From Xenorhabdus vietnamensis (GTDB lineage Bacteria > Pseudomonadota > Gammaproteobacteria > Enterobacterales > Enterobacteriaceae): a DNA stretch of 64,000 nt. Location: NCBI RefSeq assembly GCF_002127535.1, contig NZ_MUBJ01000003.1, positions 141,909-205,908 of the forward strand. Direction: 5' to 3'. The notes under the pieces are model-generated. The model saw only the letters and a list, made by a program, of their open reading frames with translations, did no database searches and was not told the origin of the DNA. Shown here one piece after another: positions 49,072-61,817 of this stretch. Every line of letters starts with the position of its first letter. Position 1 is the stretch's first letter. Position numbers and translations under genes: made by a program.

Positions 49072-50353
49072 CTAAAATTTTCACATAAGCGGAAGCGCGT
49101 AATTCTTGCATCCAGCTTTGTGCCTCTTCATTGAATTTACGGTTGATTAGCAGACGGTAAGCACGATCTTTCTGTGCTGCATCTGTTCTGTCGACCTTAC
49201 GGCTATTAATCAATTGAATTAAGTGCCAACCGAAAGAGGAGTGAACAGGCTGGCTGATTTCACCTTTTTGCAGTTGCATCAACGCATCACGGAACGCAGG
49301 GTCGTAAGCACTGGGTAAGTTCCAACCCAGCTCTCCACCGCGCATGGCTGAACCAGGATCTTCAGAATACTCTTTTGCGGCTTTTTCAAATGAGATTTTG
49401 CCATTTAAGATCTCTTCTCTGAGTTGCACCAATTTGTTACGTGCCTGCTCATCATTCATGATAGGTGATTTTTTCAGCAGAATATGGCGTGTATCCACTT
49501 CAGTGACCGCGATTGGCATCTGACCACCACGGGTATCATTCACTTTCAGAATGTGAAAACCTACACCAGAACGAATTGGGCCAACAATTTGTCCTTTATG
49601 CGCAGATTGGAGCTGTGCTGCAAATAAGGATGGCAATTCTTGTAGTTTGCTCCAGCCCATATTTCCCCCTTTCAGGGCTTGGGCATCACCGGAATAGGTG
49701 AGCGCCAATTTACCGAAATCTACACCGTTCTTGAGTTCAGACAAGATTTTTTTGACCTTGCTCTCTGCTTTTTCTACCTGTTCCTGACTTGGGTTTTCTG
49801 GCATAGGGATCAGGATATGGCTGAGATTCAGCTCAGTGTCCTGACTATTTTGGCTACCGATTTGGTTCGCCAGCGAATCAACTTCCTGGGGCAGGATATT
49901 GATGCGGCGACGTACTTCATTGTTACGTACTTCTGCAATCATCATTTCCTTACGGATCTGATTACGGTAGGTATCAAAGTTAAGGCCATCTGCGGTCAGG
50001 TTTTGTTTCAACTGGGCAATGCTCAAGTGGTTTTGAGCCGCAATATTTGCGATCGCAGAGTCTAGGGCTTGATCAGGGATAGTAATCTGCATCTGTTTTG
50101 CCATTTGCAGAACAATATCATCCATAATCAGGCGCTCAAGGATCTGGTGACGCAATACTTTCTCATCCGGTATTTGCTGGCCTGCATGTTTGGCGTTAAG
50201 TTTAACGGATTGTAAAAGGCTGTTGACGTCACTTTCCAGTACGACATCATTGTTAACAATGGCAGCCACCTTATTTAGCTCTTGTGGAGCGGCCATTGCG
50301 ACAGAGTTTACTGAAAACATCAATCCGAGAATGAGCGATCTCCAGTTCTTCAT
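49049..50353 (-). CDS. surA: Periplasmic chaperone and peptidyl-prolyl isomerase SurA
   Basis: A 434-residue periplasmic chaperone for outer-membrane proteins (E. coli 428). Signal peptide: [20 protein letters not shown], cleavage after MAA. The N-terminal chaperone region ([20 protein letters not shown]) is followed by two parvulin domains ([30 protein letters not shown]) and a C-terminal helix. Encoded right after lptD (63-base gap), a partner whose insertion it assists. Confidence 0.98.
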   Translation of the reverse strand: MKNWRSLILGLMFSVNSVAMAAPQELNKVAAIVNNDVVLESDVNSLLQSVKLNAKHAGQQIPDEKVLRHQILERLIMDDIVLQMAKQMQITIPDQALDSAIANIAAQNHLSIAQLKQNLTADGLNFDTYRNQIRKEMMIAEVRNNEVRRRINILPQEVDSLANQIGSQNSQDTELNLSHILIPMPENPSQEQVEKAESKVKKILSELKNGVDFGKLALTYSGDAQALKGGNMGWSKLQELPSLFAAQLQSAHKGQIVGPIRSGVGFHILKVNDTRGGQMPIAVTEVDTRHILLKKSPIMNDEQARNKLVQLREEILNGKISFEKAAKEYSEDPGSAMRGGELGWNLPSAYDPAFRDALMQLQKGEISQPVHSSFGWHLIQLINSRKVDRTDAAQKDRAYRLLINRKFNEEAQSWMQELRASAYVKILDGSDAQQ

Positions 50354-50416
50354 ACATTTCCCATCATATCAATCCCGCCTTGGCGGGGTTATTTTGTTTA
50401 ATTGCGTTTATCGGTA

Positions 50417-52777
50417 TCAGAATGCGCGTTGGTATGGAAGAATACCTTGCTGCAACATTTTCTGACTCCCCAAACTATGATTGTTACTTAAGCCACGAAG
50501 TTCAACATTGAATGACCATTTGTTGTCATATTGGCTGCTGCCGAAGCGCCAGTTAACGATCTTGCGTTCGTAACCCACATTAACCGCCCAGCAGCAAGTG
50601 TTGTATTGCAGACCAACCATTTGGCTTGCAGGCTGTTTCTCTTTGGTATCGTAGTAATAAGCCCCTACAAATGCCCAACGGTCTGACAATGGCCAGCTTG
50701 CCACCATACCAACCTGAGAAATACCCTGCTGATAAGCAGGCAAATTCCCAAGCGTGGCCTGAATATAATCACGATCGACAAAACGGTAGTTTAACTGCAA
50801 CATGCGGTCAGAATCACGATGGTATTCCACTACGGCGTTACCCATAGTTAAACTACCCAGACGATTATCATATTGCAGTCCGCCTTTGAGGCCCCAGGAA
50901 TCATTGATTCTCCAGTGTGCATCTCCAGCCCATGTTGTGGCTCCCGTTCCCTTTTTATTTCCTATGATATCCTTACCACCAGAAATAGACGCAGTATCTT
51001 CGGTACGTGGACGTTCAAAGTAGTAGATTTGACCTACGGACAGGCTAAAACGTTCAACTAAATTTTCATCATAAACACGGGTAGTCATACCCGTGGTAAA
51101 TTGATTGGCAGATGAAACGCGGTCTAAACCACTGTAGAAACGGTCACGGAATAATCCGGTATAATCCGCTTGCAGCAGAGAAGAATCAAAGTTGTTAATG
51201 TTATTTTGATTCTTATAAGGCACGTAGAGATATTGAACGCGTGGCTCCAGTGTTTGAGTGTAATCCTGATTAAAATACATGGCGCGTTCAAACACCATTT
51301 TCGCATCTGATTTAAACACTGGCAGAACACGGTTTACTGACTTTTCCAATGTGGCCGTTTGTGAATTTTTTTTGATTGAATCAGAAATATCCTGCTCATA
51401 ATGGGTTGCCATTAACTTAAATTCATTGTTAATGCTGGCCCAGCCATTAGAAAGAGGTAAGTTGATGGCCGGTTCCAAATGCAAGCGCGTTGCATTTGGC
51501 CACTGATTGCCGACACTGGTAAATTTCGCTGCCTGAGCATAGGTATGAAAATCAAATGGTCCCAGATCGTTTTTATAATAATTGAAATCTAACTGAGGTT
51601 CGGATCGGTAAGCTCTTCTTCTATCATCAATGGTAAACAGCTGGAATTGCTTGGTTGTCAGTGTGGCATTCCAGTTCTGTTGTGCATAGCCCACGCTGAA
51701 TTTCTGGGTAGCATAACCATCGGTACTGGAGCCGTATTGTGAGCTGAAATCACGGAAATAGTTCGGATCACTGACTTTGGTATAATCAGCACTGAAACGC
51801 CAAACCTGATTCATGACACCACTGTGATTCCAATAGAACAACCAACGGCTATCACTATTCCTCTTGGCTAAATTCTTATCGGATTTCTTATCATCTGCAT
51901 ACAAGCGATCATTATGGATCCAATCCAACGCAACTGTACCCGTACCCGCTTCAGTTAAGTAACGGAATTCATTATCCAGTTTCAAACCGCGCATAGTGAT
52001 GAGATGCGGGGTAATCGTGGCATCATAATTGGGCGCAATGTTCCAGTAATATGGAAGCAGGAACTGGAAGCCGTCTTTATTGGAAAAACTGGCATTAGGG
52101 ATTAAAAAACCAGAACGGCGTTTGTCTCCAATCGGCAACTGCAAATATGGGCTGTAAAACACAGGCACATTGGCAACGCGGAAACGGGCATTCCAGATTT
52201 CAGCAACTTGCTCTTCACGGTCAAGGATTACCTCGGAACCAACAACACTCCAGCTATCATTGCCGGGCAGACAGGAAGTGAATATGCCATTATTCAGAAT
52301 GGTATAGCGGTTTTCATCACGCAGCATCATCTTGTCTGCGCTGCCACGTCCTTGACGACCAACCATCTGGTAATTACCCTGTTCCACGTCGGTATCTTTA
52401 TTATTCAGATTAGCCCAGGCGCGTGGCCCCTTTAAAATGATCTGAGGATCATCATAGCGGACATTACCTATTGCGGTAACAGTGCGAACAGGTTCTTTAT
52501 CCTGTGTCTGTTTGAGCCGAACCTTATCGGCTGTCAGCGTTTTATTTCCCTGTTGAATATCAACATTACCAATGAAATCAACTGTATTGGGATATTCGCC
52601 GTGAGTATCATCAGACTTAATGTTAATCGGTATTTTGTTAGGATCGCCCGTGATAATCGGCTTATCGTAAACAGGCACACCCAGCATACATTGTGCTGCA
52701 AGGTCAGCATGAGCTTGCTGACTGTAAAGAGCGGCCCATACCATTGTGGCCAGCAGTGTAGGATAACATTTATTCAT
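50417..52777 (-). CDS. lptD: LPS-assembly protein LptD
   Basis: A 786-residue outer-membrane protein (E. coli 784) that, with LptE, puts lipopolysaccharide in the outer leaflet. It begins with a signal peptide ([20 protein letters not shown], cleavage after HA). The N-terminal jellyroll ([20 protein letters not shown]) is followed by the 26-strand beta barrel ([20 protein letters not shown] onward). Four Cys positions for the LptD disulfides can be found: one near the start of the mature chain (AQCMLG), one at SCLPGND, and the [13 protein letters not shown] pair. First gene of the minus-strand cluster and divergent from djlA. Confidence 0.98.
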   Translation of the reverse strand: MNKCYPTLLATMVWAALYSQQAHADLAAQCMLGVPVYDKPIITGDPNKIPINIKSDDTHGEYPNTVDFIGNVDIQQGNKTLTADKVRLKQTQDKEPVRTVTAIGNVRYDDPQIILKGPRAWANLNNKDTDVEQGNYQMVGRQGRGSADKMMLRDENRYTILNNGIFTSCLPGNDSWSVVGSEVILDREEQVAEIWNARFRVANVPVFYSPYLQLPIGDKRRSGFLIPNASFSNKDGFQFLLPYYWNIAPNYDATITPHLITMRGLKLDNEFRYLTEAGTGTVALDWIHNDRLYADDKKSDKNLAKRNSDSRWLFYWNHSGVMNQVWRFSADYTKVSDPNYFRDFSSQYGSSTDGYATQKFSVGYAQQNWNATLTTKQFQLFTIDDRRRAYRSEPQLDFNYYKNDLGPFDFHTYAQAAKFTSVGNQWPNATRLHLEPAINLPLSNGWASINNEFKLMATHYEQDISDSIKKNSQTATLEKSVNRVLPVFKSDAKMVFERAMYFNQDYTQTLEPRVQYLYVPYKNQNNINNFDSSLLQADYTGLFRDRFYSGLDRVSSANQFTTGMTTRVYDENLVERFSLSVGQIYYFERPRTEDTASISGGKDIIGNKKGTGATTWAGDAHWRINDSWGLKGGLQYDNRLGSLTMGNAVVEYHRDSDRMLQLNYRFVDRDYIQATLGNLPAYQQGISQVGMVASWPLSDRWAFVGAYYYDTKEKQPASQMVGLQYNTCCWAVNVGYERKIVNWRFGSSQYDNKWSFNVELRGLSNNHSLGSQKMLQQGILPYQRAF

Positions 52778-52959
52778 AGATGTTTATGCGGTTCCGTCAT
52801 CAGTGGCATCGTGCCGGCGAACGCTCAGAGACTAACGTAGTTGAGATATATGCACCAGAGTAAAGTTTAACTTTGCTAATCTTGCTGTTAGGCACAGAGC
52901 TTAATGAATAGTATGATAATGCAAAATTGCGCTCAGGGCATTGGGGAATTGAAGACTAT

Positions 52960-53784
52960 ATGCAGTATTGGGGAAAATTATTTGGATTGATATTTGGGAT
53001 TGCATCCGGCACTGGTTTTTGGGGGATTGTGATCGGCTTATTGTTTGGTCATATACTCGACAAAGTCAGGGCGAAAAAATTGGGGGATACCACTAACGGT
53101 CCAACCCGACAGGTACTGTATTTTCGCAGTACTTTTCAAGTATTGGGGCACTTGACCAAAGCAAAAGGTCGGGTAACCGAAACGGATATCCAGCTGGCTA
53201 CCCAACTGATGAACAGAATGCAGCTGCATGGTGAGGCACGGCTTTCCGCACAGCAGGCATTTCGTGAAGGCAAGCAGCCTGAATTTCCTTTGCGTGAAAC
53301 TTTACGACAATTACGCCGTGCTTGCTTCGGTCGTTTTGATTTGACCCGGATGTTTCTGGAAATCCAGTTACAAGCTGCATTTGCTGACGGTGAACTGCAT
53401 CCCAATGAAAGAAAGGTTCTGTTTGTCATCGCCGAAGAGTTAGGCATTTCCCGTATCCAATTTGAACAATTCCTTGCCATGATGGAAGGGGGACGTCATT
53501 TTGATGGGCATGGTTTTGGTGGGCAATCCCAGCAAAATGGGCATTATCAAGGTCATAGACAGCAGCGCGCGACATTAGAGGATGCTTGTAAAGTCTTGGG
53601 CGTCAATGAACAAGATGATGCGACAACCATTAAGCGGGCTTATCGGAAACTGATGAGTGAGCATCATCCTGATAAACTGGTGGCAAAAGGTTTACCACCA
53701 GAAATGATGGAACTTGCGAAACAAAAGGCACAGTCCATTCAGTCGGCTTATGATTTGATTAAGAAGAAGAAGGGCTTTAAATAG
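52960..53784 (+). CDS. djlA: Co-chaperone DjlA (DnaJ-like membrane protein)
   Basis: A 274-residue type III membrane J-protein. I start at ATG 52960 ([20 protein letters not shown]) as in E. coli. The N-terminal single membrane helix dimerises; a TerB-like central part follows ([40 protein letters not shown]), then a Gly/Gln/His-rich linker ([20 protein letters not shown]) and the J domain with the HPD motif ([14 protein letters not shown]). It stimulates DnaK at the membrane and takes part in Rcs signalling in E. coli. Divergent from lptD. Confidence 0.97.
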   Translation: MQYWGKLFGLIFGIASGTGFWGIVIGLLFGHILDKVRAKKLGDTTNGPTRQVLYFRSTFQVLGHLTKAKGRVTETDIQLATQLMNRMQLHGEARLSAQQAFREGKQPEFPLRETLRQLRRACFGRFDLTRMFLEIQLQAAFADGELHPNERKVLFVIAEELGISRIQFEQFLAMMEGGRHFDGHGFGGQSQQNGHYQGHRQQRATLEDACKVLGVNEQDDATTIKRAYRKLMSEHHPDKLVAKGLPPEMMELAKQKAQSIQSAYDLIKKKKGFK

Positions 53785-53793
53785 CACTTATCT

Positions 53794-53849
53794 AAACAAA
53801 ACTTAGCCAAGCAAAATTTATTCAAACAAAATTTATTCAAACAAATCAG
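53794..53849 (+). repeat. 15-bp tandem repeat, djlA-rluA spacer
   Basis: Three full and one partial copy of a 15-base unit such as AAACAAAATTTATTC, at 53794-53808, 53809-53823, 53824-53838 and 53839-53849. The units are alike but not identical. They fill most of the 78 bases between the convergent genes djlA and rluA. No terminator hairpin is seen. Confidence 0.85.
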
Positions 53850-53862
53850 AAAAAAGCATTTA

Positions 53863-54516
53863 TCAAAATTCGGCTTTGCACTCAAAATGCATTGGTGTGC
53901 CATAAGCCGGATGAGTAATGAATAGCTCTTGGGCATGTAATTGCAGGCGAGGTGCCAGTTCTCTTGCCTGCGTATGAGCATAAAACTTATCTCCCAGAAT
54001 GGGATTGCCAAGTGCCAGCATATGTACCCGAAGCTGATGAGAGCGGCCTGTGATTGGTGCCAGCCGGACACGCGTTGCCTGAGCTTCATATTCCAGCACC
54101 TGATACTCAGTTTGTGCAGATTTGCCCGTTTCAAAACAGACTTTTTGTTTCGGCCGATTCGGCCAGTCGCAGATCAAGGGTAAATCCACCAATCCTTTTT
54201 CTTGTTCCATCTTTCCCCATACCCGCGCGATATAGACTTTTTTTGGCTCACGCTCACGGAATTGGCGTTTCAATTCACGCTCGGCTGCTTTAGTCAGAGC
54301 GACAACCATGATACCGCTGGTGGCCATATCCAATCGATGGACTGATTCGGCTGTGGGAAATTCGGCTTGTATCCGCGTCATGATACTGTCTTTGTGCTCT
54401 TCTGCTTTGCCCGGTACAGAAAGTAATCCACTGGGTTTGTTGACAACCATAATGTGCTCATCCTGATATAGCACATATAACCAAGGATCTGTCGGGGGAT
54501 TATAAGACTCCAGCAT
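53863..54516 (-). CDS. rluA: 23S rRNA/tRNA pseudouridine synthase RluA
   Basis: A 217-residue pseudouridine synthase (E. coli 219) that modifies U746 of 23S rRNA and U32 of several tRNAs. Catalytic Asp is in the motif HRLDMATSGIMVVALTKAA at about residue 64. MVVNKPSGLLSVPGKAEEHK at the start and PITGRSHQLRVHMLALGNPI near the end are standard. Convergent with djlA across the tandem-repeat spacer. Confidence 0.98.
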   Translation of the reverse strand: MLESYNPPTDPWLYVLYQDEHIMVVNKPSGLLSVPGKAEEHKDSIMTRIQAEFPTAESVHRLDMATSGIMVVALTKAAERELKRQFREREPKKVYIARVWGKMEQEKGLVDLPLICDWPNRPKQKVCFETGKSAQTEYQVLEYEAQATRVRLAPITGRSHQLRVHMLALGNPILGDKFYAHTQARELAPRLQLHAQELFITHPAYGTPMHFECKAEF

Positions 54517-54619
54517 AGCGGCTCCAATGGGTCGGAAAAAGTTGGGGCGGAAAATAATTAAGTCAGAAAAATGACGGGGCGCATTCTATCAGTATATGGC
54601 TTAGGGTGTGAGATAAAAC

Positions 54620-54649
54620 TCAGGGACATCTCACAGAGAGAGTCCCTGA
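54620..54649 (-). terminator. Terminator of rapA
   Basis: TCAGGGAC pairs with GTCCCTGA around a 14-base loop. On the minus strand it is followed by GTTTTATCTC. Located about 40 bases past the rapA stop. Confidence 0.7.
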
Positions 54650-54688
54650 ACTTACGATTGGCTAGCGATTTATTAGCGGGAAACCATT

Positions 54689-57598
54689 TTATTGGTGAGA
54701 AACAACCACCAAACGAATAGCATCCAGACGCCAGTTAGCCTGATCAAGATTAAGCAGCAAATGCTTATGCTCGGATTCAACTGCTTCCAGCTCATCATCA
54801 CGGATATTCGGGTTAACCGCTTTCAGGGCTTCCAGACGCGACAATTCGGCCGACAACACTTCATCAGCTTCTTTCTTCGCCTTCTCAATCAATACACGTG
54901 CTTGCTCTTCAATCAAAGGCTCTGATTGTTGCAAAATAGCATGAACTTCTTTCTGTACCGCATTAACTAATTTGCTGGCGTTGTGGCGGTTGATAGCGTT
55001 GAGCTGGCGATTAAAGCTTTCAAACTCTACCTGAGAAGCCAGATTGGTTCCTTTCAGATCCAACAAGAGGCGTACTGGCGTTGGTGGCAAGAAACGGGTC
55101 AATTGCAGATGCTTCGGCGCTTGGGCTTCAACAACGTAAATCAACTCAACCAACAATGTACCGACTGGTAGGGCCTTGTTTTTCAGGATGGAAACGGCAC
55201 AACTTCCGGTATCCCCAGACAGGATTAAATCCAGACCATTGCGAATGATCGGGTGTTCCCAGCTCAGGAATTGAGTATCTTCGCGGGACAGTGCTTTCTC
55301 ACGGTCAAACGTAATGGAGCAGCCATCTTTTGGTAATCCGGGGAAATCAGGCACCAGCATATGATCGGATGGATGCAGGGCAATAATATTGTCGCAGCGA
55401 TCTTCCTGATTGATACCAATGATATCAAACAGATTCAGGGCAAAATTCACCAGATCTGTATCATTATCTTGTGCCGCAATCTGTTCTGCCAGTTTCTGGC
55501 CTCGCTCACCACCGTTAGAGTTCATTTCCAGCAGGCGGTCACGCCCTTGCTCCAATTGTTGTTTGAGCGCCTCATGATGCTTGCGACATTCCGCAATAAA
55601 TTCACAGAATCCGGTTTGCTCATTTGGCTTGGCAAGGAAATTCAGCAGAATTTCATAATACTTGTCATAGATGGAGCGACCAGTAGGACAAGTATGCTCA
55701 AAGGCATCCAGCCCTTCGTGATACCAACGCAGGAGAATAGATTGCGCGGTATTTTCCAGATAAGGCACACTGATTTTGATATCGCGGTTTTGGCCGATAC
55801 GATCCAGACGACCGATACGCTGTTCCAGCAAATCAGGATTGAATGGCAAATCAAACATAACAAGTTGGTTGGCAAACTGGAAGTTACGTCCTTCTGAACC
55901 AATTTCAGAACAGAGCAACACTTGCGCCCCTTCTTCTTCAGAAGCGAAGTAAGCAGCGGCGCGGTCACGTTCCAGCAAGGACAAACCTTCGTGGAACACG
56001 GCACTGCGGATGCCTTCGCGTTCACGCAAAACTTGTTCCAGTTGCAGCGCAGTTTCTGCTTTGGCGCAGATCACCAGCACTTTTTCATCGCGATTTGCCA
56101 TCACGAAACCCATCAACCATTCTACGCGAGGATCGAAATTCCACCATGTGGCGTTTTCCCCCTCGAATTCCTGATAGATCCGCTCAGGATAGAGCATATC
56201 TTTGGCGCGAGCTTCCACTGTCTTTTTGGCTCCCATGATCTCGGAAACCTTGATTGCCGTCTGATATTGGGATGGTAGTGGTAACTTAATCTCGTGCAAT
56301 TCACGATGTGGGAAGCCTTTCACACCACTGCGGGTATTACGGAAAAGCAGTCGGCTGGTGCCGTGACGATCCATCAACATGGTGATCAATTCGCGGCGGG
56401 CGTTTTCGCTTTCTTCATCTTGATTGCTGTTTGCTGCTTTTAGCAGAGGTTCAATATCCTGTTCACTAATCAGTTCGACGATCGCATTTTGCTGATCATT
56501 ATTCAGAGTTTCACCAGACAACAGCAGCGTGACGGCATCTGCGACGGGACGGTATTGCTGTTGTTCATCAATAAAAGCCTGATAATCGTGGAAACGATTT
56601 GGGTCCAGCAGGCGCAGGCGGGCAAAATGGCTTTCTTGTCCCAACTGCTCAGGAGTTGCTGTCAACAGTAAAACAGAAGGGATTTGTTCTGCCAGTTGTT
56701 CGATAACATGATATTCGCGGCTTGGGGATTTTTCGCTCCATGCCAGATGGTGAGCTTCATCCACTACCATCAAATCCCAATTCGCTTCTAGCATATGTTC
56801 AAAACGCTGTTTATTGCGGCGAACAAAATCCAGGGAACAGATAATCAGTTGCTCGGTTTCGAATGGATTATCGCTGTCATGAAGGGCTTCACTGTATCGG
56901 CCATCATCAAACAGCGAAAAACGCAGATTGAAACGGCGCAGCATTTCTACCAGCCATTGATGTTGCAAGCTTTCTGGCACAACGACTAATACACGCTCTG
57001 CACGTCCAGCCATCAATTGCTGATGGATAATCATACCGGCTTCAATGGTTTTACCCAGACCAACTTCATCTGCCAGTAATACACGAGGCGCATGGCGTTT
57101 ACCCACTTCATTGGCAATGTGTAATTGGTGAGGGATCAAACTGGCACGAATACCACGTAGCCCACTTTCCGCCAGACGGAACTGCTCACTTTGGTGTTTA
57201 CGGGCACGAAAACGCAAAGCAAAGCGATCCATACGGTCGATTTGTCCTGCAAACAGACGATCCTGTGGCTTGTTAAACGTCAGCTTGCTATCCAGAAAAA
57301 CTTCCCGCAAGCAGATATTTTCTTCTTCAGTGTCCAGACGAGTACCGACATAGATCAGCAAGCCACTATCTTGCTGAATATCATCAATCTTGAGTTTCCA
57401 GCCTTCGTGACTGGTCACGGTATCACCCACATTAAACATAACGCGGGTGATGGGGGAATCATTGCGTGCGTAAAGGCGGTTTTCTCCGCTGGCAGGGAAG
57501 AGCAACGTCACCATGCGCGCATCAAGCGCCACGACTGTTCCTAATCCAAGTTCGCTTTCTGTATCGCTTATCCAGCGTTGACCAAGAGTAAATGGCAT
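54689..57598 (-). CDS. rapA: RNA polymerase-associated ATPase RapA (HepA)
   Basis: A 969-residue Swi2/Snf2 ATPase (E. coli 968) that recycles RNA polymerase after termination. N-terminal Tudor-like domains are followed by the helicase core: Walker [21 protein letters not shown] at about 173, DEAH motif [19 protein letters not shown] at about 280, and C-terminal lobe [19 protein letters not shown], then [15 protein letters not shown]. The spacer/Rpd3 region and C-terminal helix end [12 protein letters not shown]. Between rluA and polB, on the same strand. Confidence 0.99.
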   Translation of the reverse strand: MPFTLGQRWISDTESELGLGTVVALDARMVTLLFPASGENRLYARNDSPITRVMFNVGDTVTSHEGWKLKIDDIQQDSGLLIYVGTRLDTEEENICLREVFLDSKLTFNKPQDRLFAGQIDRMDRFALRFRARKHQSEQFRLAESGLRGIRASLIPHQLHIANEVGKRHAPRVLLADEVGLGKTIEAGMIIHQQLMAGRAERVLVVVPESLQHQWLVEMLRRFNLRFSLFDDGRYSEALHDSDNPFETEQLIICSLDFVRRNKQRFEHMLEANWDLMVVDEAHHLAWSEKSPSREYHVIEQLAEQIPSVLLLTATPEQLGQESHFARLRLLDPNRFHDYQAFIDEQQQYRPVADAVTLLLSGETLNNDQQNAIVELISEQDIEPLLKAANSNQDEESENARRELITMLMDRHGTSRLLFRNTRSGVKGFPHRELHEIKLPLPSQYQTAIKVSEIMGAKKTVEARAKDMLYPERIYQEFEGENATWWNFDPRVEWLMGFVMANRDEKVLVICAKAETALQLEQVLREREGIRSAVFHEGLSLLERDRAAAYFASEEEGAQVLLCSEIGSEGRNFQFANQLVMFDLPFNPDLLEQRIGRLDRIGQNRDIKISVPYLENTAQSILLRWYHEGLDAFEHTCPTGRSIYDKYYEILLNFLAKPNEQTGFCEFIAECRKHHEALKQQLEQGRDRLLEMNSNGGERGQKLAEQIAAQDNDTDLVNFALNLFDIIGINQEDRCDNIIALHPSDHMLVPDFPGLPKDGCSITFDREKALSREDTQFLSWEHPIIRNGLDLILSGDTGSCAVSILKNKALPVGTLLVELIYVVEAQAPKHLQLTRFLPPTPVRLLLDLKGTNLASQVEFESFNRQLNAINRHNASKLVNAVQKEVHAILQQSEPLIEEQARVLIEKAKKEADEVLSAELSRLEALKAVNPNIRDDELEAVESEHKHLLLNLDQANWRLDAIRLVVVSHQ

Positions 57599-57864
57599 AA
57601 ATTTTGGCTCAGTTTTCTGTTAGACAATATTATTTACGGTTGCAGAGTGGCTGCTTTTGTTGGATATCGATCATCATTGGTTATCGATAGAGATAGTTTC
57701 AATGGAATATAAATTCCTATAGAAATAGTTTTCTATAGATATAGATTTCAATAGTACTTTGCAACGCCCATTTTTCGAACAATAGGGTCAAAAAGTACAG
57801 TTGCCCATTTGAGGGGCGATATGTTAATTGAAGCTGGGCAAGTCGTCACCTGCAAAAATATCCA

Positions 57865-60285
57865 TTATTCAAAAGACATACTCATTTGCCCTGTTAGCAG
57901 GGGGATAAATTCATCTTGAATAAATGGCAAGATGGCGTCGGCGATCGGCTTTAACTGCTTATTGATATAGTGTTCATAATCTGGTGCAGAGGTTTGGTTT
58001 TCTAATGGTTCAGGGCCTGATTGAGTAATGATGTAGTTGATCCAACCCCCATTTTGGTACTGTAGTGGACGATTGTGCTGTTGATTATATTCGTCTGCCA
58101 AACGTGCTGCCCGAACATGGGGAGGCACATTCCGTTGATAATCAGACAACTTACGACGCAGGCGTTTACGATACACCAGACGATCATCAAACTCCCTTGC
58201 TAATGTTTTGGCAATATACTCACGAATATAATTCTGATGCGATTGTTTTTGATGTAATTGCTTTTGATGTGATTGTTTTTGATGTGATTGTTTTTGATGT
58301 GATCGTTGGTGAAAAATCAGGGTATATAGCTCTTTCTGGAATATTTGTGCAAGTGGCGTCCAGTCGGTTCTTACCGTTTCCAGTCCTTTGAAAATGACCT
58401 TATCACCGCTTAATCCGGCATAACGTTTTTTACTGCCTTGCTCTGCTCCTCGTACTGTCGGCATCAGAAAGCGCCGATAATGTGTTTCAAATTCCAATTC
58501 CAGTGTACTTTCAAGATTGAAGCTAGTTTTAAGATGGTCTTGCCACCATTGGTTAACAAATTGCGCCAGAGAATGCCCGATTTGACAGGCTTCTTCTTCT
58601 GAATGAGGGCGTTTTAGCCAGACAAACGTTGAATCCGTATCGCCATAAATCACTTGATAACCCTGTGATTCGATTAATTCACGGGTCTGGTGCATGATTT
58701 TGTGCCCACGCATTGTAATTGATGAAGTCAGACGGGGATCAAAAAAATGGCAGCCAGAAGCGCCAAGCACACCATAAAATGCATTCATAATAATTTTCAG
58801 GGCTTGGGAAAGCGGCGCATTCTGTTGCTTTTTGGCTCTGTCACGCTGATGCCAGATTTGCGTGACGATATCCGGCAGACAATGTTGTGTGCGGGAGAAA
58901 AACGCCTGACGAAAACCAGGTACAGCATGTTCACTGTCAGGGTGAGCAAGACCTTCAACCATCCCGACGGGATCAATCAGAAACGTGCGAATAATCGAAG
59001 GGTAGAGGCTCTTGTAATCTAGCACTAACACCGAATCATATAATCCCGGAAATGAATCCATCACGAAACCACCGGGGCTGTTATCATCGAAATACGTTGG
59101 CTGCACAGGAGCAACATAGCCAATGCGGTGCATTCTTGGCAGATAAAGATGCGTGAATGCCGCTACTGATCCCCCATTGCGATCCACTGCTAATCCCGTT
59201 ACCGTAGCGCGCTCCAATAGGAAGGCCATCAAATCGGTCTTCTCAAAAATACGATTAACCAGAATACAATCCTGCAAATTATAATGGGCGAGGGCGGGTT
59301 TATCCTCCTGAAAGCGGCGATTGATCTCATCCATTCGATCATAAGGATTATCAACCGCTTTCCCTTCCCCCAAGAGCTCTTGGGCGACAAATTCAAGGCT
59401 GAAAGAAGGGAAATTCCATGTTGCAGTTTTCAGGGCATCAATGCCATCAATAATCAGGCGTCCTTCTGCCGAAGCGAAAAAGTGCCCCGGTTTGAAACCG
59501 TGTTCGCGCCATTCGAGCAACGCCTTATTGCGACCGAATTTTAGCGGAACTTTATAGCGCTCAGCATGTTGTTGTAACACCCTCAAATCAAACTGAATCA
59601 GATTCCAGCCAATAATGGCATCAGGATCATAATGTGCCAGCCATTCATTGAGTTTTTCCAGCATGATTGGGCGACTGGCAACATACTCCAGTTTGAAATC
59701 GAGATCCTGTTGGTTACCATTTTCTGGCCCTAACATAAACACGGTTTTCTCACCGCACCCAGCCAGGCCAATGGAATACAACTCCCCATGCTGGCTGGTT
59801 TCGATATCCAGTGATACCCATTTCAAATCAGGTCGATAGGTGGGATTGGGTTTCATCTGATAACTTATGTTGGATTTGTCGTCGGATTTACGACTGAACC
59901 AAACGGGAGCAGTAATAAAGCGCTCCATCATAAACCTATCGGATGGGCGGATATCCGTTTCGTAGAGGGGAATATCCTGTTCTTTGAGCGCTTTTTCCAG
60001 ATGTTGTAATTGACGATATTGTAAGCAATATAGTGCAGCGACAGGCTGACGATTAAAATCTTTCAAGGGCAATGTCTTTATTTCACATTGCCGCTCCTGT
60101 GTCAGCAGAGGTTTTGCTTTAGGCAAATCACATTGAGGAATAAAGGCAACTGCTTTTTGACGGGAGATTGTGATGCGACGTGCGCCCTTATCTGTCGCCA
60201 GCCAATATATCAACTCGATACCAGATGGCGTATCTTTCCAGTGGCGAGTGAGTATAAAACCTTGCTCAACGTGATTTGTCTGCAT
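57865..60285 (-). CDS. polB: DNA polymerase II with an in-frame repeat insertion
   Basis: An 806-residue family B polymerase (E. coli 783) used in replication restart and translesion synthesis. I start at ATG 60285 ([20 protein letters not shown]). The exonuclease site shows [16 protein letters not shown] (Asp160, Glu162); polymerase motifs are [20 protein letters not shown] and [18 protein letters not shown]. Between YTLIFH and YIRE, where E. coli has about six residues, lies a 26-residue His/Gln/Lys/Ser stretch built from the unit SHQKQ repeated about five times, so the enzyme is about 20 residues longer there. All catalytic motifs are intact. Divergent from the unknown gene at 60408. Confidence 0.98.
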   Translation of the reverse strand: MQTNHVEQGFILTRHWKDTPSGIELIYWLATDKGARRITISRQKAVAFIPQCDLPKAKPLLTQERQCEIKTLPLKDFNRQPVAALYCLQYRQLQHLEKALKEQDIPLYETDIRPSDRFMMERFITAPVWFSRKSDDKSNISYQMKPNPTYRPDLKWVSLDIETSQHGELYSIGLAGCGEKTVFMLGPENGNQQDLDFKLEYVASRPIMLEKLNEWLAHYDPDAIIGWNLIQFDLRVLQQHAERYKVPLKFGRNKALLEWREHGFKPGHFFASAEGRLIIDGIDALKTATWNFPSFSLEFVAQELLGEGKAVDNPYDRMDEINRRFQEDKPALAHYNLQDCILVNRIFEKTDLMAFLLERATVTGLAVDRNGGSVAAFTHLYLPRMHRIGYVAPVQPTYFDDNSPGGFVMDSFPGLYDSVLVLDYKSLYPSIIRTFLIDPVGMVEGLAHPDSEHAVPGFRQAFFSRTQHCLPDIVTQIWHQRDRAKKQQNAPLSQALKIIMNAFYGVLGASGCHFFDPRLTSSITMRGHKIMHQTRELIESQGYQVIYGDTDSTFVWLKRPHSEEEACQIGHSLAQFVNQWWQDHLKTSFNLESTLELEFETHYRRFLMPTVRGAEQGSKKRYAGLSGDKVIFKGLETVRTDWTPLAQIFQKELYTLIFHQRSHQKQSHQKQSHQKQLHQKQSHQNYIREYIAKTLAREFDDRLVYRKRLRRKLSDYQRNVPPHVRAARLADEYNQQHNRPLQYQNGGWINYIITQSGPEPLENQTSAPDYEHYINKQLKPIADAILPFIQDEFIPLLTGQMSMSFE
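58235..58309 (-). repeat. In-frame 15-bp tandem repeat (five copies) inside polB
   Basis: Five adjacent 15-base units of type TGATGTGATTGTTTT (plus-strand reading) at 58235-58249, 58250-58264, 58265-58279, 58280-58294 and 58295-58309. Two are identical. On the coding strand each encodes a five-residue unit rich in His, Gln, Lys and Ser. Confidence 0.93.
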
Positions 60286-60407
60286 AATCTTTCTGTTTAA
60301 GCGCTGTAAGCCAGAATTAGTATTACTGATGATAGGCTTCAACTATAGCATTTGTATTGGTTATTTATACAGTATTTTTTGATGAACTATTAGATGGGAG
60401 AGCGATA

Positions 60408-61817
60408 ATGAAAAATAGGTTAACTAAAAAGCAAATGGAATTGCTCACCAGTTTTAATAAAGAAAAACTGCTCGAAATTATTCAAGTCATTATTATGAAT
60501 AATGAACAGGCTAAAACCACATTAAGTAGTGGCTATCTGTTGGAATCGAAAGATATTTTGAAACTGATAGAAAAAGAATATAAAAAACGCACTAAAAGCC
60601 AGCGATTTCTTGATTATTATGAAGCTGATATCTTCTTTAACGAGCTACATAAAATGATGGTTCCGCTGCTTGATAATGTGATAAAAAAGGCACCTCAAGA
60701 TTCGGAAATACTATTGGAAAAAATGGTGCTGGATTTTGACCACGTGGCTGAAACTAAGGATACATCAAGCGGTGGCTGGCAGGATTATTACTTTTATATC
60801 ATTGAAACGTGGGTAAAAGCGCTTGCCTTACAAAAAGACGTCGATAAGTCTGTTGTGGCGAATAAGCTTTTTAATATCGCTAAAAAAACTTATTTTTGTT
60901 TTAACGAGACTTTCTTGCTCAATTACAAAAATGATTTTGGTTCGGTAACATTTCAATTACTGAGAGATCTCTTTTATCAGCATAAAGAATATAGAGAAGC
61001 CATAGCTATCAGCAAGGCTATCAATGATATGGATTTTCTGAAGATGATGATTGAGCAAAATATCGAATCTTCTTCAATAATTACAGCTTACTTGGCTTAT
61101 GCGGAATTGCTGATTGAAGATATCCGGGCGGATGAAGCCATTGTGGTATTGGAGGATTTTCGAAAAGACCATGAACTTCAGCAATCCAGATACTATGATG
61201 TGCTGATGTCGCTGCTAATTAAAGCCAATATTGAAGAAGGGCAGAAAGAAAAAGCAAAAGAGCTTTGCTTTGAAGCTTTCCAAAATGACTATAGCTATAA
61301 ATTTTATGAAGTATATGAAAGTCTGATTGACGAAAGTGAAAGGGCACAGGCGATACAATTATTTCTGGACAGCAGTAAAAAAGAGGGAGATTTCCAATAT
61401 ATTTGTTTCTTGGTCGAAATGAAAAAATTTGATCTTCTCAATGAATATATTGTGAATCTTGGAGAGAAAGATAAAGCCAATGTTGTAGAAACTTTTGGTC
61501 ATAAATTGGCTAGGGATGGATCAACTGGACTGGATAAATGTGGGTTTTCCCATTCTGCGATATTTTTGCGACGGGCGTTAGTTAATGAAGTACTAAATCG
61601 CGGTGCAAGTAAATATTACAAATATGCTGTTTCTGATCTGAAAAAGAGTTTTGATTATAGTCAAAAATTATCAGATTGGCAGGGGCTTGATACGCATGAA
61701 ACTTATCTGAACGGATTGTATGAAAAGCATAAAAGAAAAGTTTCATTCTGGGCTTTGGTGGAAGAAAAAATTAAAGATATTTCAGTTGGTAAAGATGGAG
61801 TGAATTACGAAAGTTGA
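60408..61817 (+). CDS. Large helical protein of unknown function, DUF6880-like
   Basis: A 469-residue protein from ATG 60408 (MKNRLTKKQMELLTSFNKEK), with GGAGAG upstream; a longer frame from 60357 is less likely. It appears alpha-helical throughout, like TPR- or HEAT-type repeat proteins (LLRDLFYQHKEYREAIAISK; ITAYLAYAELLIEDIRADEA; NEVLNRGASKYYKYAVSDLK). The plan and some strings, such as KTLVED-like VLEDFRKDHEL and DTSSGGWQDYYFYIIETW, recall the DUF6880/SWIM-associated family, but I am not sure. No membrane segment or signal. AT-rich compared with polB and divergent from it. Function unknown; I do not assign one. Confidence 0.7.
   Translation: MKNRLTKKQMELLTSFNKEKLLEIIQVIIMNNEQAKTTLSSGYLLESKDILKLIEKEYKKRTKSQRFLDYYEADIFFNELHKMMVPLLDNVIKKAPQDSEILLEKMVLDFDHVAETKDTSSGGWQDYYFYIIETWVKALALQKDVDKSVVANKLFNIAKKTYFCFNETFLLNYKNDFGSVTFQLLRDLFYQHKEYREAIAISKAINDMDFLKMMIEQNIESSSIITAYLAYAELLIEDIRADEAIVVLEDFRKDHELQQSRYYDVLMSLLIKANIEEGQKEKAKELCFEAFQNDYSYKFYEVYESLIDESERAQAIQLFLDSSKKEGDFQYICFLVEMKKFDLLNEYIVNLGEKDKANVVETFGHKLARDGSTGLDKCGFSHSAIFLRRALVNEVLNRGASKYYKYAVSDLKKSFDYSQKLSDWQGLDTHETYLNGLYEKHKRKVSFWALVEEKIKDISVGKDGVNYES

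Noticed and set aside
58235..58309. Possible CRISPR-like array
   Set aside because: Units are directly adjacent, 15 bp, with no spacers, inside polB. The same holds for the other tandem repeats.
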